Translations under genes and position numbers: made by a program
The notes under the pieces: generated by a model
Told to the model about the DNA's origin: nothing
Seen by the model: the letters and a program-made list of their open reading frames with translations, nothing else
Databases searched by the model: none
Assembly: GCA_963726435.1 (NCBI GenBank)
Contig: CAVSCJ010000006.1
Coordinates: 558,001 to 622,000, forward strand
Length of the DNA: 64,000 nt
Direction of reading: 5' to 3'
From: PALSA-660 sp963726435
GTDB lineage: Bacteria; Actinomycetota; Coriobacteriia; Anaerosomatales; PALSA-660
Part shown: piece by piece, positions 8,196 to 16,170 of the stretch
Position numbering within the stretch: position 1 is the stretch's first letter
How the letters are laid out: each line of letters opens with the position of its first letter

Positions 8196-9548
8196 CTACT
8201 GCAGTCCGAGCCTTCGAATCCTCGCCTCGAGTGTCTTGGTCGTGAGCCCTACCAGCTTCGCCGCCTTCGTGGCGCTGCCTCCCGCCCGCTCCATGGCTTG
8301 GCGCAGCAGATCCATCTCCACTTCCTCGAGGTCTAGCCCCTCTTCGGGTAGCTCGAACGGGTGGGTCCGGTTCGCCGTCGGCGCCACACCAGCGCGGACC
8401 TCGGATGGCAGATCGTCCACGCCGATCTTCTCCCCAGGCGACAGGATGACGATGCGTTCTATCGTGTTCTCGAGCTCACGTATGTTGCCTGGCCACGGGT
8501 ATGCCGAGAGCGCCTCCAGCGCGTCGTTGGTGATCGTCTTGCCTCCCGCCTTGTACTTGTCCAGGAAGTGGGCGACCAGTCTCGGGATGTCGCCCTGGCG
8601 ATGCCTCAGAGGCGGCAGCGTGATGGGGACGACGTTGAGGCGGTAGAACAGGTCCTCCCTGAACGACGCGTCGGCGATCAATTGCTGAAGGTCGCTGTTG
8701 GTGGCCGCGACGACGCGGACGTCCACGTCGATGGAGCGCGTGCCGCCCAAGCGCTCGAATCGCCGCTCCTGGAGGACTCGCAGCAGCTTGACCTGCACGC
8801 CGAGGGAGATGTCTCCGACCTCGTCCAGGAAGAGAGTGCCGCCGTTCGCCAGTTCGAAGCGCCCGGGCTTCGAGGTCAGCGCTCCCGTGAATGCGCCCTT
8901 CTCGTAGCCGAACAGCTCGCTCTCCAGCAGCGTCTCGGGCAGTGCGCCCGCGTGCACCTCGACAAAGGGCTTGCTGCTGCGCGGCGACAGACGGTGGATC
9001 GCGCGGGCGATAAGCTCCTTGCCGGTACCGGACTCGCCGTAGATCATCACCGTGGCACTCGTCGGCGCCACCTTCTCCACGGTCACGAGTATCTCGACCA
9101 TGCGCGGGTCGGCGGCGATGAACCCCTCCACGTCCCAGTCGCGGTCGAGCTCCTCGCGCAGGCGCTTCACCTCGTCCGAAAGGTCCGAGATGCGTATGGC
9201 CTTGTCGATCGAGAGCTTGAGTTCGCCGAGGTCGAACGGCTTGGTCAGGTACTCGGTGGCGCCCGCCTTCATCGCTTCGACGGCCGTGGCGACGTTCCCG
9301 TGCGCGGTCAGCATGATGATCGGGAAGCTCTCCCCCTTCGCCCGGATCTTCCGGAGCACCTCCATGCCGTCGGGAGAGGGCATCTTGTGGTCGAGGACCA
9401 TGAGATCCGGGCGCTGCTCGTCGACCGCGACGAGGGCTTCCTTGCCGTCGGCGGCCTCCATCACCTCGTAGCCCTCTGCAGCGAGCGCCTCGGAAAGCAC
9501 CCAACGCATGTTCTTCTCGTCGTCGGCGATCAGGACTCGCTTGGCCAT
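8196..9548 (-). CDS. NtrC-family sigma-54-dependent response regulator
   Basis: The 450 residues have the classic three-part layout. The receiver domain (about 1-120) has the phospho-acceptor Asp53 in MVLDHKMP and the acidic pair at 9-10. The AAA+ domain (about 140-380) has Walker A GESGTGKE (about 170) and the sigma-54 contact loop GAFTGA (about 217). A Fis-type helix-turn-helix lies at the end (ATKAAKLVGLTTKTLEARI). When phosphorylated it should form a ring and open sigma-54 promoters. It lies 23 bases downstream of a sensor kinase and rpoN, which are surely its partners. The intact GAFTGA loop shows that it acts with sigma-54 rather than sigma-70. Confidence 0.95.
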   Translation of the reverse strand: MAKRVLIADDEKNMRWVLSEALAAEGYEVMEAADGKEALVAVDEQRPDLMVLDHKMPSPDGMEVLRKIRAKGESFPIIMLTAHGNVATAVEAMKAGATEYLTKPFDLGELKLSIDKAIRISDLSDEVKRLREELDRDWDVEGFIAADPRMVEILVTVEKVAPTSATVMIYGESGTGKELIARAIHRLSPRSSKPFVEVHAGALPETLLESELFGYEKGAFTGALTSKPGRFELANGGTLFLDEVGDISLGVQVKLLRVLQERRFERLGGTRSIDVDVRVVAATNSDLQQLIADASFREDLFYRLNVVPITLPPLRHRQGDIPRLVAHFLDKYKAGGKTITNDALEALSAYPWPGNIRELENTIERIVILSPGEKIGVDDLPSEVRAGVAPTANRTHPFELPEEGLDLEEVEMDLLRQAMERAGGSATKAAKLVGLTTKTLEARIRRLGLQ

Positions 9549-9571
9549 CTCCGCGGTCGACCCCTTTCGCG

Positions 9572-11086
9572 CTACTGGAGAGCGGGCAGCCAGACCGTGA
9601 ACGTGGTCCCGGCCCCCGGTTCGCTCGTCACCTCTATGTGCCCGTCGTGCTCGTCGACGATGCGGTGGACGATCGTCAGCCCCAGCCCCGTCCCCTCATC
9701 GCGCGTGGAGACGAACGGATCGAAGATCTTGCCCCGCAACCCGTCGGAGATGCCGGGACCGGTGTCCGTGAAGCGAACGAACACGAAGCCCTCCTGCGCG
9801 CCCGTCTCGATCGTCAGCGTACCGCCATCAGGCATCGCCTGCACCGCGTTGCTGATCAGGTTCACGAAGACCTGCTTGAGCTGCTCGGGATCCGCGACCA
9901 CCTCGGGAGCCGTGTCCGAGTACTTCTCCAAGATCTGCACGCGCGCTCGCTTCGCGAAGGTGCGGGAGAAGAGCGCCACGTCCTCCAGAACCTGTGATAC
10001 CGAGACAGGCCGCATCGTCGCGGGCGCGGGACGACCGAAGTCGAGCAGCGCCTTCACGACGCGGTCGAGCCGGTCGATCTCCTGCTTGACGACCCCCGCC
10101 GCCTCGCTCACCTTCTCGCGACTGCAGTCCGCGTCCTCCATGAGCTGAACGGAGGCCTTGATGATCCCCAGCGGGTTGCGGACCTCGTGTGCCACTCCGG
10201 CGGTGAGCTCGCCCATGGCGGCGAGACGGTCCGCCCGGATCAACTGCTCGGTCAGCGCTTTGACGTCCGAAACGTCCTCGATGGTGACGACCGCGCCCAG
10301 CTTGCGCCCGCCCACGTCGCGCATGCGCGAGACCGATACCTGCGCGTGCACGACCTTGCCGTCGACCGTGACGACCCGAATGTCGCGCATGGTGCGAGGG
10401 ATCCTGCCATCGAGCACCTTCCGGACATCCGCCGTGAGCCCTCCGTCGTCGCGGAAGAGCATGGGAAGCGCCTCCGCCGTCACGCCGTCCTCCGAGATCC
10501 CCAAGATCCGCTCGGCCGCGGGATTGACGGTGGCCACTGACGCGTCCGGACCCACGGTCACGACTCCCGAAGTCACCGAGCGCAGGATCGACTGCGTGTA
10601 GTCCTGGACCGCGATGAGCTGCATCGCGCGCTCCTCCAGGGCCGCGTAGGCCTCCTCGAGCCGCGCCGAGACGTGCCGCAGGTCGCGCGTCTTGCGCTCC
10701 TCGAGGTCTCGCAGCCGACCGAACATGACGCCCATCACGAGGTACATGATGAGCTCGAGCCCGTCGGGCACAGCGAGCCCCAGCAGCAGAGGCCCAGTGG
10801 GCGCCGGGACCCCCCACGGCACGTACAGGATCGCCGACGCGATCGCGGTGACCAAGCCTCCCCGCATCCCGAACACGAACGCCGCGTAGAGGATCGGAAG
10901 GTAGTAGAGGCGCCTGTAGAACTCCTGGAAGGTGTCGCCCTGCGATCCTCCGCTGGCGCTATGAAGGATCGTGATCGCCACCAGCATCGCCGCGATCGTC
11001 AAGACGTCCAGCACCTGACGCCTTCGATCCGGACGTCCCGGCTCAAGAGCCTGCGATGTCGTCTGTTCGGGAGCCTCGGAGGGCAT
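9572..11086 (-). CDS. Membrane PAS-domain sensor histidine kinase
   Basis: The 504 residues have several N-terminal membrane helices (about 27-140, DUF4118/MASE-like) and a short coiled segment. A PAS domain follows at about 160-275. The HisKA dimerisation helix has its H box in GVAHEVRNPLGI (phospho-His near 297), and the HATPase_c domain has N box NLISNAVQAMP and G boxes TDTGPGI and GTGLGL. It should pass a membrane or PAS-sensed signal to the NtrC-type regulator encoded 23 bases downstream. Its ATG directly abuts the rpoN stop (TAG-ATG), so the two genes are translationally coupled. The signal is unknown. Confidence 0.93.
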   Translation of the reverse strand: MPSEAPEQTTSQALEPGRPDRRRQVLDVLTIAAMLVAITILHSASGGSQGDTFQEFYRRLYYLPILYAAFVFGMRGGLVTAIASAILYVPWGVPAPTGPLLLGLAVPDGLELIMYLVMGVMFGRLRDLEERKTRDLRHVSARLEEAYAALEERAMQLIAVQDYTQSILRSVTSGVVTVGPDASVATVNPAAERILGISEDGVTAEALPMLFRDDGGLTADVRKVLDGRIPRTMRDIRVVTVDGKVVHAQVSVSRMRDVGGRKLGAVVTIEDVSDVKALTEQLIRADRLAAMGELTAGVAHEVRNPLGIIKASVQLMEDADCSREKVSEAAGVVKQEIDRLDRVVKALLDFGRPAPATMRPVSVSQVLEDVALFSRTFAKRARVQILEKYSDTAPEVVADPEQLKQVFVNLISNAVQAMPDGGTLTIETGAQEGFVFVRFTDTGPGISDGLRGKIFDPFVSTRDEGTGLGLTIVHRIVDEHDGHIEVTSEPGAGTTFTVWLPALQ

Positions 11087-12481
11087 CTAGTGCCGCTTCC
11101 TCGCCCACGATGGCTCGATGCCGAGCTCCTCGCGGTACTTGGCGACAGTACGGCGTGCCACCGGGATACCCTCGTCGCTAAGCATGTCGGCGATCCTCTG
11201 GTCCGAGAGGGGCTTCGCGGCGTCCTCGCCCGATAGGAGGGCTCGGAGACGCTGCTTGACCGTTGTGGCAGCGACGTCCATCCCCGAGGCCGTCCGATAC
11301 CCTCCGGAGAAGAAGTGCTTGATCTCGAACATGCCGTAGGGCGTCGCCATGTACTTGCCCGTGACACCCCTGCTGACCGTGGAAAGATGGACGCCGATCT
11401 CCACCGCGACGTCCTCCAGGCGCAGGGGCCGGAGTGGACCTCGGCCGTCCTCGAAGAAGTCGCGCTGGACCTCCAGCACGATCTCCGCGATCCGCGTGAC
11501 GGTGTCCTTGCGCCTGTCGACGTTGCGGATGAAGGCTTCGGCGGAACGGATGTGTTCCTTGAGGTACCGCACGGTCTCGGTGTCCACGCCCGAGTCCTTC
11601 CGAAGCATCGAGCGGTAGCGCGTGCTGACCCGCAGACTCGGCACAGCCTCGGTGTTGGGCGTGACGACCCATCCCTCGTCGAAGCGTCGCACCGTCACGT
11701 CCGGCACTATGTATCCCGGAGACGGGCCGGGAGAGAACGCACCGGCCGGACGCGGATTGAGCAGCCGCAGTATGTCGACGAGGCGGCGAACCTCTGTCTC
11801 GTCGACCTTCAGAGCCCGTGCGACCTTGCGCAGATGGCTGCCGGCCACGTCGTCGAGATGATGCTCCACGATCTCCACGAGCAGGGGCTCGTCGATGTCC
11901 AGGTAGTCGAGCTGCATTCGCAGGGCCTCGGCGAGATCGCGCGCGCCCACGCCGGGCGGATCGAGCTGCTGCACGACTTCGAGTCCCCGCTGAGCGACAG
12001 CGACGGCCACGCCCGCGATACGCGCGACCTCCTCGAGCTTCGCGCAGAAGAAGCCGTCGTCGTCGAGCGAGCCGACGACCGCCCGGGCTGCGCGCGCCTC
12101 GGGGTCGGTCAGGCTCATCATCGCGAGCTGCTGCTCGAGGTACTCCCCGAACGACTGCACCGAGCCTACGTAATCCTCCGTGTCGGCCGCCTCGACATCG
12201 GGGTCCCTGGGTACCACAGGCTCGGAGTGTGCCAACTCCTCGTAGCGATCCAGCCACTCGTCCCAAGACCGCTCGTCCTCATCCTGGTCGGGGCGCTCCT
12301 CCTGCGGCTCGTCGGGGGGCTCCTCGAACTCGTCGACCTCGAGCACGGGGTTCTCCAGCAGCTCCATCTCGACCAGGGTCTGCAGCTCGGCGACGGGCAT
12401 CGCGAGGATGCTCAGCCCCTGGTAGACCTGAGGGGAGAGAGTGATCTTCTGTCTCAGTTCGGGACGTTGCTGGAGGTCCAT
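11087..12481 (-). CDS. rpoN: RNA polymerase sigma-54 factor
   Basis: The 464 residues show the sigma-54 layout. Region I (about 1-50) is Gln/Leu-rich and starts with LQQRPELRQKITLSPQVYQG. An acidic region II follows (about 52-95), then the core-binding domain (about 115-290) and the DNA-binding C-terminus, which ends with the RpoN box variant ARRTVAKYREELGI (about 442-455). It directs polymerase to -24/-12 promoters in strict dependence on an AAA+ activator. The kinase and activator genes follow in the same transcript, and a matching promoter lies at 8137-8152. Sigma-54 is rare in Actinobacteria, which makes this module notable. Confidence 0.96.
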   Translation of the reverse strand: MDLQQRPELRQKITLSPQVYQGLSILAMPVAELQTLVEMELLENPVLEVDEFEEPPDEPQEERPDQDEDERSWDEWLDRYEELAHSEPVVPRDPDVEAADTEDYVGSVQSFGEYLEQQLAMMSLTDPEARAARAVVGSLDDDGFFCAKLEEVARIAGVAVAVAQRGLEVVQQLDPPGVGARDLAEALRMQLDYLDIDEPLLVEIVEHHLDDVAGSHLRKVARALKVDETEVRRLVDILRLLNPRPAGAFSPGPSPGYIVPDVTVRRFDEGWVVTPNTEAVPSLRVSTRYRSMLRKDSGVDTETVRYLKEHIRSAEAFIRNVDRRKDTVTRIAEIVLEVQRDFFEDGRGPLRPLRLEDVAVEIGVHLSTVSRGVTGKYMATPYGMFEIKHFFSGGYRTASGMDVAATTVKQRLRALLSGEDAAKPLSDQRIADMLSDEGIPVARRTVAKYREELGIEPSWARKRH

Positions 12482-12581
12482 GACGCTCCAATCGAGACCG
12501 CGACCGCCCTGTGGACGCCCGGGCGTGCGTGGCGGCGTTCATTATCCCCGATTCCCCGCCCCAGCGGCGAGAAGGGCGACA

Positions 12582-13550
12582 TCAGGCGGGCGGAGGGAGC
12601 TGTACTCCGGCCAGAGCATGTCCGCGCCGAGCCGCCATCAGGTGCGGCCACTGGGTCGTGATCACTGCGAGGATCACGAGCGCCCCTCCCAGGAGCTGAA
12701 GAGGCGCGAGAGGCGCGTAGAGCACAGGGATCAGGTAGGTGGCCATCCCGGCCAGCACGGGCTCCAGCGTCGCGGTGATGCTCGCCTTCGTCGCATCGAT
12801 GTGATGCAGAGCCGCGAGGAACGCCCAGAACGGCACGATCGTGCTCACCAAGGCCATTACCGAGACAGCCGCCATAGTGCGCCCGTCCGCCAGAACCCGC
12901 ACGATCGGCCCCGGCCCGCCCAGGTAGACGAGCCAGAACAGAGTCGCGAAGACAAGGCCGTAGGTGAGTAGCGTCCAAGGCGAGAATCGCGACGCGGCGT
13001 ACTTGCCGAGCACGGTGTAGAGGGCGAAGAAGACCGCGGACGCGAGGCCCCAGGCTATGCCGTCCGCGGAGACCTTCAGTCCGCCGCCGAAGGCGCCCAC
13101 CATCAGCGCGCAACCGGCGATCGATGCGACGACGCCCACAGGCAGCGCCCACGTCATGCGTTCGCCGAGGAACGCCACCGACACGGCCAGGACAAGGACG
13201 GGCGCCAGATACTCCAGAAGGATGGCTGTCGGCACGTTGGTGCGCTGGATCGTCGCGAAGTAGGTGAAGTGCACGAGCGCGAGCCCGGCGATGCCGAAGA
13301 CGGCGAGGAACGGCACGTCCCGGATGCGGACCGCCAACTCCCGTCTCCGGAACAGCCCAAGGTACACGAGGAGCATCACGACTGAGAGTAGCGCGCGTGC
13401 CGCCGACAGGGTCGCCGGGTCTACGTCCGCGCCGGTGGTGACGAACAGCCACTTGGCGGTCAGGCCTCCCGCGGCCCAGCCGGCGGCGGCGAGCGCGGCG
13501 AGCAGGTAGCCTCGCAGGTGGTTCTCCGCCGGTGCCGTCCCGGGTGTCAT
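12582..13550 (-). CDS. EamA/DMT-family membrane transporter
   Basis: About 322 residues from ATG 13550 contain roughly ten membrane helices in two EamA repeats, typical of drug/metabolite exporters (10 TMS). The longer reading frame up to 13628 would add a charged, poorly conserved tail, so I chose the Met in RRMTPGTAP. Substrates of this family range from amino acids to nucleosides and cannot be predicted here. The gene is divergent from csoR, whose operator lies in the shared 155-base gap; the operator is nearer the csoR start but could affect both directions. Downstream lies the rpoN gene after 100 bases, so the DMT gene is probably its own unit. Confidence 0.85.
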   Translation of the reverse strand: MTPGTAPAENHLRGYLLAALAAAGWAAGGLTAKWLFVTTGADVDPATLSAARALLSVVMLLVYLGLFRRRELAVRIRDVPFLAVFGIAGLALVHFTYFATIQRTNVPTAILLEYLAPVLVLAVSVAFLGERMTWALPVGVVASIAGCALMVGAFGGGLKVSADGIAWGLASAVFFALYTVLGKYAASRFSPWTLLTYGLVFATLFWLVYLGGPGPIVRVLADGRTMAAVSVMALVSTIVPFWAFLAALHHIDATKASITATLEPVLAGMATYLIPVLYAPLAPLQLLGGALVILAVITTQWPHLMAARRGHALAGVQLPPPA

Positions 13551-13638
13551 GCGCGGTGGGCTCCTTCTTCGGGCGACGCTTCGCTGTCGGGACGGCTCGT
13601 TCGACACTCCGGGCAGCGCGGCTTCCACTGCTCGATAG

Positions 13639-13655
13639 ATACCCCCTGGGGGTAT
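13639..13655. promoter_or_regulatory. CsoR-type copper operator
   Basis: The site ATACCCCCTGGGGGTAT is a perfect odd palindrome with eight bases on each side of a central T. It matches the A/T-flanked C-run/G-run form of operators known for CsoR regulators. It lies 50 bases before the csoR start on the plus strand and about 90 bases before the divergent DMT transporter start. Autoregulation of csoR, released by Cu(I), is the simple reading. Confidence 0.8.
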
Positions 13656-13705
13656 GATGACGCTTGTGGGAGACCCACTCTACCTTCCGTCACGGGGGTA
13701 CCGCA

Positions 13706-14038
13706 ATGACGCCGCACTCGCCTGTCGACACGCCGCTCATCACGACCGAGGAGCAGCGCCGCCGCATCGTCAACCGCCTGAAGAGGCTCGAGGGACAGAT
13801 CCGGGGGCTGCAGACGATGGTCGGCTCCGCCAAGGACTGCGAAGCAGTCCTCACGCAGGTCAGGGCGGCACGATCGGCGTTGAACCAGGTGGCGCTCATG
13901 ATCGTCGGGCACTCGATGAAGTCATGTCTCGAGGCAGGAAGTGCGACGACGAAGGACGAGATCGTTGACGAGGCCCTCTCCATCCTTCTTCGCTACGTGG
14001 ATCTCCCGGAATCCTGGAGCGCCCCGGATGCCGGCTGA
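13706..14038 (+). CDS. csoR: CsoR-family metal-sensing repressor
   Basis: The 110 residues form the all-helical CsoR/RcnR fold, opening with RRRIVNRLKRLEGQIRGLQ. The Cu(I) ligand triad is present: Cys in AKDCEAV, then His and Cys in VGHSMKSC. This is the C-H-C pattern of copper CsoR rather than the nickel or formaldehyde types. ATG at 13706 follows GGGGGT at suitable spacing; the upstream GTG at 13664 would add a non-conserved tail. The cognate operator lies at 13639-13655. The ferrochelatase-like gene follows 54 bases downstream and may be co-transcribed, which would place it under copper control. Confidence 0.92.
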   Translation: MTPHSPVDTPLITTEEQRRRIVNRLKRLEGQIRGLQTMVGSAKDCEAVLTQVRAARSALNQVALMIVGHSMKSCLEAGSATTKDEIVDEALSILLRYVDLPESWSAPDAG

Positions 14039-14092
14039 CGCGGACCGCTTCGTCTCAGTCTCGCGCTGCGACGGTTCCGCGGAGGAGACGGC

Positions 14093-15346
14093 GTGAGCTT
14101 CCTTCCGTGGCTGGTAGCCCTGCTGGCAGGGACTCTGGCGGGCGCCGCAACGTGCGCCGGGTTCGTCGTCAGGCGCTCCCGCTTCGCCGTTGCGGCGCTG
14201 GCCGCGACCGTCGCAGCGGTCCTCCTGTCGTTCGCGATCGTCGCCGTCTGGCAGCAGACCGAGCGCCCCGACGCGCCTGCAGCGTCGATCCTCATCGCGG
14301 TCGGCGCCCTGGTGGGCGGCTACGCCCTAGCCTCGGAGCTGCTCCCCGCCTTGACGCGGCGCCGACCGGTCCCCACCCGGCTCGACACGTTGGCGCCGCA
14401 GACGGGGATCGGCCTGATCCTGCTCGCCGACGCCGAAAGCCCGGATTATCGCGCCGTCGACGTCACCGGCAGGCTGGACGCCTTGGAGAGGGCGGACGTG
14501 CCTCTTCCCCCGCACGTCGCGCGACCGTTCGTCTACGCCTCCGAGCGGGCGAGGTACCGGGTCGCCGGAGGAAGCCCCTCGAGGAGAGCGGTGAACGCCG
14601 TCGCGGCCTCACTGACAGAGAGACTGCGCGGTACCGGATTCACGGGCCCCGTCGAGACCGCCTTCTGCAGCGGCGGTCCGTCCGCGGCCGAGGCTGTTGC
14701 GCGGCTTGCGGCGAGGACTGGCGGCCGCGTGGTCGTGGCCACCCTGACCGTCGCGTGGACGCCCGCGTTCGACAAGGCGGCGGCCGAGGTCCACGCCCTC
14801 GACCGGTCCGGACGTGATCTGGATGTCGAATGGACCGAACCGCTCTGGGCGTCACACGAGGTGGCGATCCGCGGCGCCGAGCGCGCGTTCGCCGCATTCG
14901 GGGACGACGCCGTGGCCGACGGCATTGTGCTGGTCGCGTTGGGCAACCCCTGGCAGTTCGACCGCGCCTTCCCGACCGCCATGGAGCAGACGACCTTCCT
15001 GTCCCAACGGATCCGCGCGGAGCTCGTAGAGGCAGGACTCCCGTCCGAACGGGTACGCCAGGCCTGGCTCGAATGGGAGGAGCCCGACGTCAGGGAGGCG
15101 GTGCGCCACCTGGCCGCCCTCGGCGCCAGACGCGTTGCGCTGCTACCGGTCGACCTGCTCTACGAGTCTCTGGCCACCGCCGTCGATCTGCCGATGGCGA
15201 CCGAGCGCGCTGCGGAGGAATCCGATGTTCGGGTCGCGCTGGCGCAGCCTATGGGCGACGATCCCGCGATCGTCGCCGCCCTGCAGGAATCCGTTCTCGC
15301 GACCATCGGCCGCAAGGTCCCGGGCCGCGAGCCCGAGGGTCCGTGA
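14093..15346 (+). CDS. Membrane-anchored ferrochelatase-like protein lacking the catalytic His
   Basis: The 417 residues begin with three hydrophobic segments (about 4-26, 33-52 and 63-85). A soluble part then follows the two-lobed ferrochelatase fold: an N-lobe start GIGLILLADAESP, the signature YRVAGGSPSRRAV (compare GGSPL), and a C-lobe with ALGNPW, WLEWEEPDV and LLPVDLLYESL. In true ferrochelatases the segment after the C-lobe strand reads SAHGLP-like and supplies the catalytic His. Here it is VALGNPW, so that His is absent, while the downstream Glu (YESL) is kept. Insertion of iron into porphyrin is therefore doubtful; a metal or tetrapyrrole-binding role is possible. It starts with GTG after GGAGGAGAC and follows csoR. 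Confidence 0.65.
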   Translation: MSFLPWLVALLAGTLAGAATCAGFVVRRSRFAVAALAATVAAVLLSFAIVAVWQQTERPDAPAASILIAVGALVGGYALASELLPALTRRRPVPTRLDTLAPQTGIGLILLADAESPDYRAVDVTGRLDALERADVPLPPHVARPFVYASERARYRVAGGSPSRRAVNAVAASLTERLRGTGFTGPVETAFCSGGPSAAEAVARLAARTGGRVVVATLTVAWTPAFDKAAAEVHALDRSGRDLDVEWTEPLWASHEVAIRGAERAFAAFGDDAVADGIVLVALGNPWQFDRAFPTAMEQTTFLSQRIRAELVEAGLPSERVRQAWLEWEEPDVREAVRHLAALGARRVALLPVDLLYESLATAVDLPMATERAAEESDVRVALAQPMGDDPAIVAALQESVLATIGRKVPGREPEGP

Positions 15347-15349
15347 GGG

Positions 15350-16066
15350 TCAGCTCGCGCGGCACCGGGCGGCGTTGATCGCCCGCTGCCTGCGGATCTG
15401 CGGGTAGCGGACCATATAGCGCCAAGCTATCGACATCCCGCCGCGCTGAGCGTGGGCGTGGGTCTCCAGTTCCTCGATCGAGCGGCGCAGGTCCTCGGCA
15501 GAAGAACCCCGGAAGACCGTGTAGCCGCGGCCGACGGCCTTGAGCACGTGGGCATCGCTCCCCCCGGTCGCGGCTATGCCTTGGCCTGCGGCGAATGCCT
15601 TCGACGCAAGATGGTTGGCTCGGACCAGATACGGCGAGGAGTTGTAGACCTCCATCGCCTGGAACGCGACCTGGTCGATCCTGTGACCCAGGCTCTTGAG
15701 CCCGAACGGACCGAACGCGCGGTTCGCGAACGGGTGGGCGATTATCGCGATCCCGCCCTGCTCGTTGATCGCGCCGATGGTCTCGCCGGCGCTCAGTCCG
15801 GCTGGGACGTCCTCGCTCAGGTAGAGGCCGAGGATGTGGCCCCATTTGGAGGTGATCTCCGAGCCTACGACGACCTCGAGCCCCGGGTGACCGGCTGCGG
15901 CCTCGCTGGCCCGTAGCGCACCCTCGATGCTGTTGTGGTCGGTGACCGCTATGACCTTCAGGTCCGTCCTGGTGGCCGCGTATCTGACGATCTCCTCGGG
16001 CGTGGCCAGCCCGTCACTGCAGGTGGAATGTATGTGCAGATCTGCCTTGCTCCAGAGTTGGGGCAC
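15350..16066 (-). CDS. PHP-domain metal-dependent phosphoesterase
   Basis: About 238 residues from GTG 16066, which has GGAGAG five bases upstream; the longer frame to 16120 lacks homology-like sequence. The PHP metal-ligand motifs are all present: ADLHIHSTCSDG, VTDHNSIEGA, VGSEITS, IAHPF and GGSDAHV. PHP proteins bind two or three metals and cleave phosphoesters, for example 3',5'-bisphosphate nucleotides or histidinol phosphate. The lone-domain type seen here is often a general PHP hydrolase of unknown substrate. It converges with the ferrochelatase-like gene, the two stops being 3 bases apart. Confidence 0.85.
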   Translation of the reverse strand: MPQLWSKADLHIHSTCSDGLATPEEIVRYAATRTDLKVIAVTDHNSIEGALRASEAAAGHPGLEVVVGSEITSKWGHILGLYLSEDVPAGLSAGETIGAINEQGGIAIIAHPFANRAFGPFGLKSLGHRIDQVAFQAMEVYNSSPYLVRANHLASKAFAAGQGIAATGGSDAHVLKAVGRGYTVFRGSSAEDLRRSIEELETHAHAQRGGMSIAWRYMVRYPQIRRQRAINAARCRAS

Positions 16067-16170
16067 TAGGCTCTCTCCTCGCGGGTGTACGTTGGGATTC
16101 GCGCGCCCAGTGTGCGGCATCGCACATGCCGCTGACCAGCTTCCTCACAAGAACCCCACGGCGGATCCGA

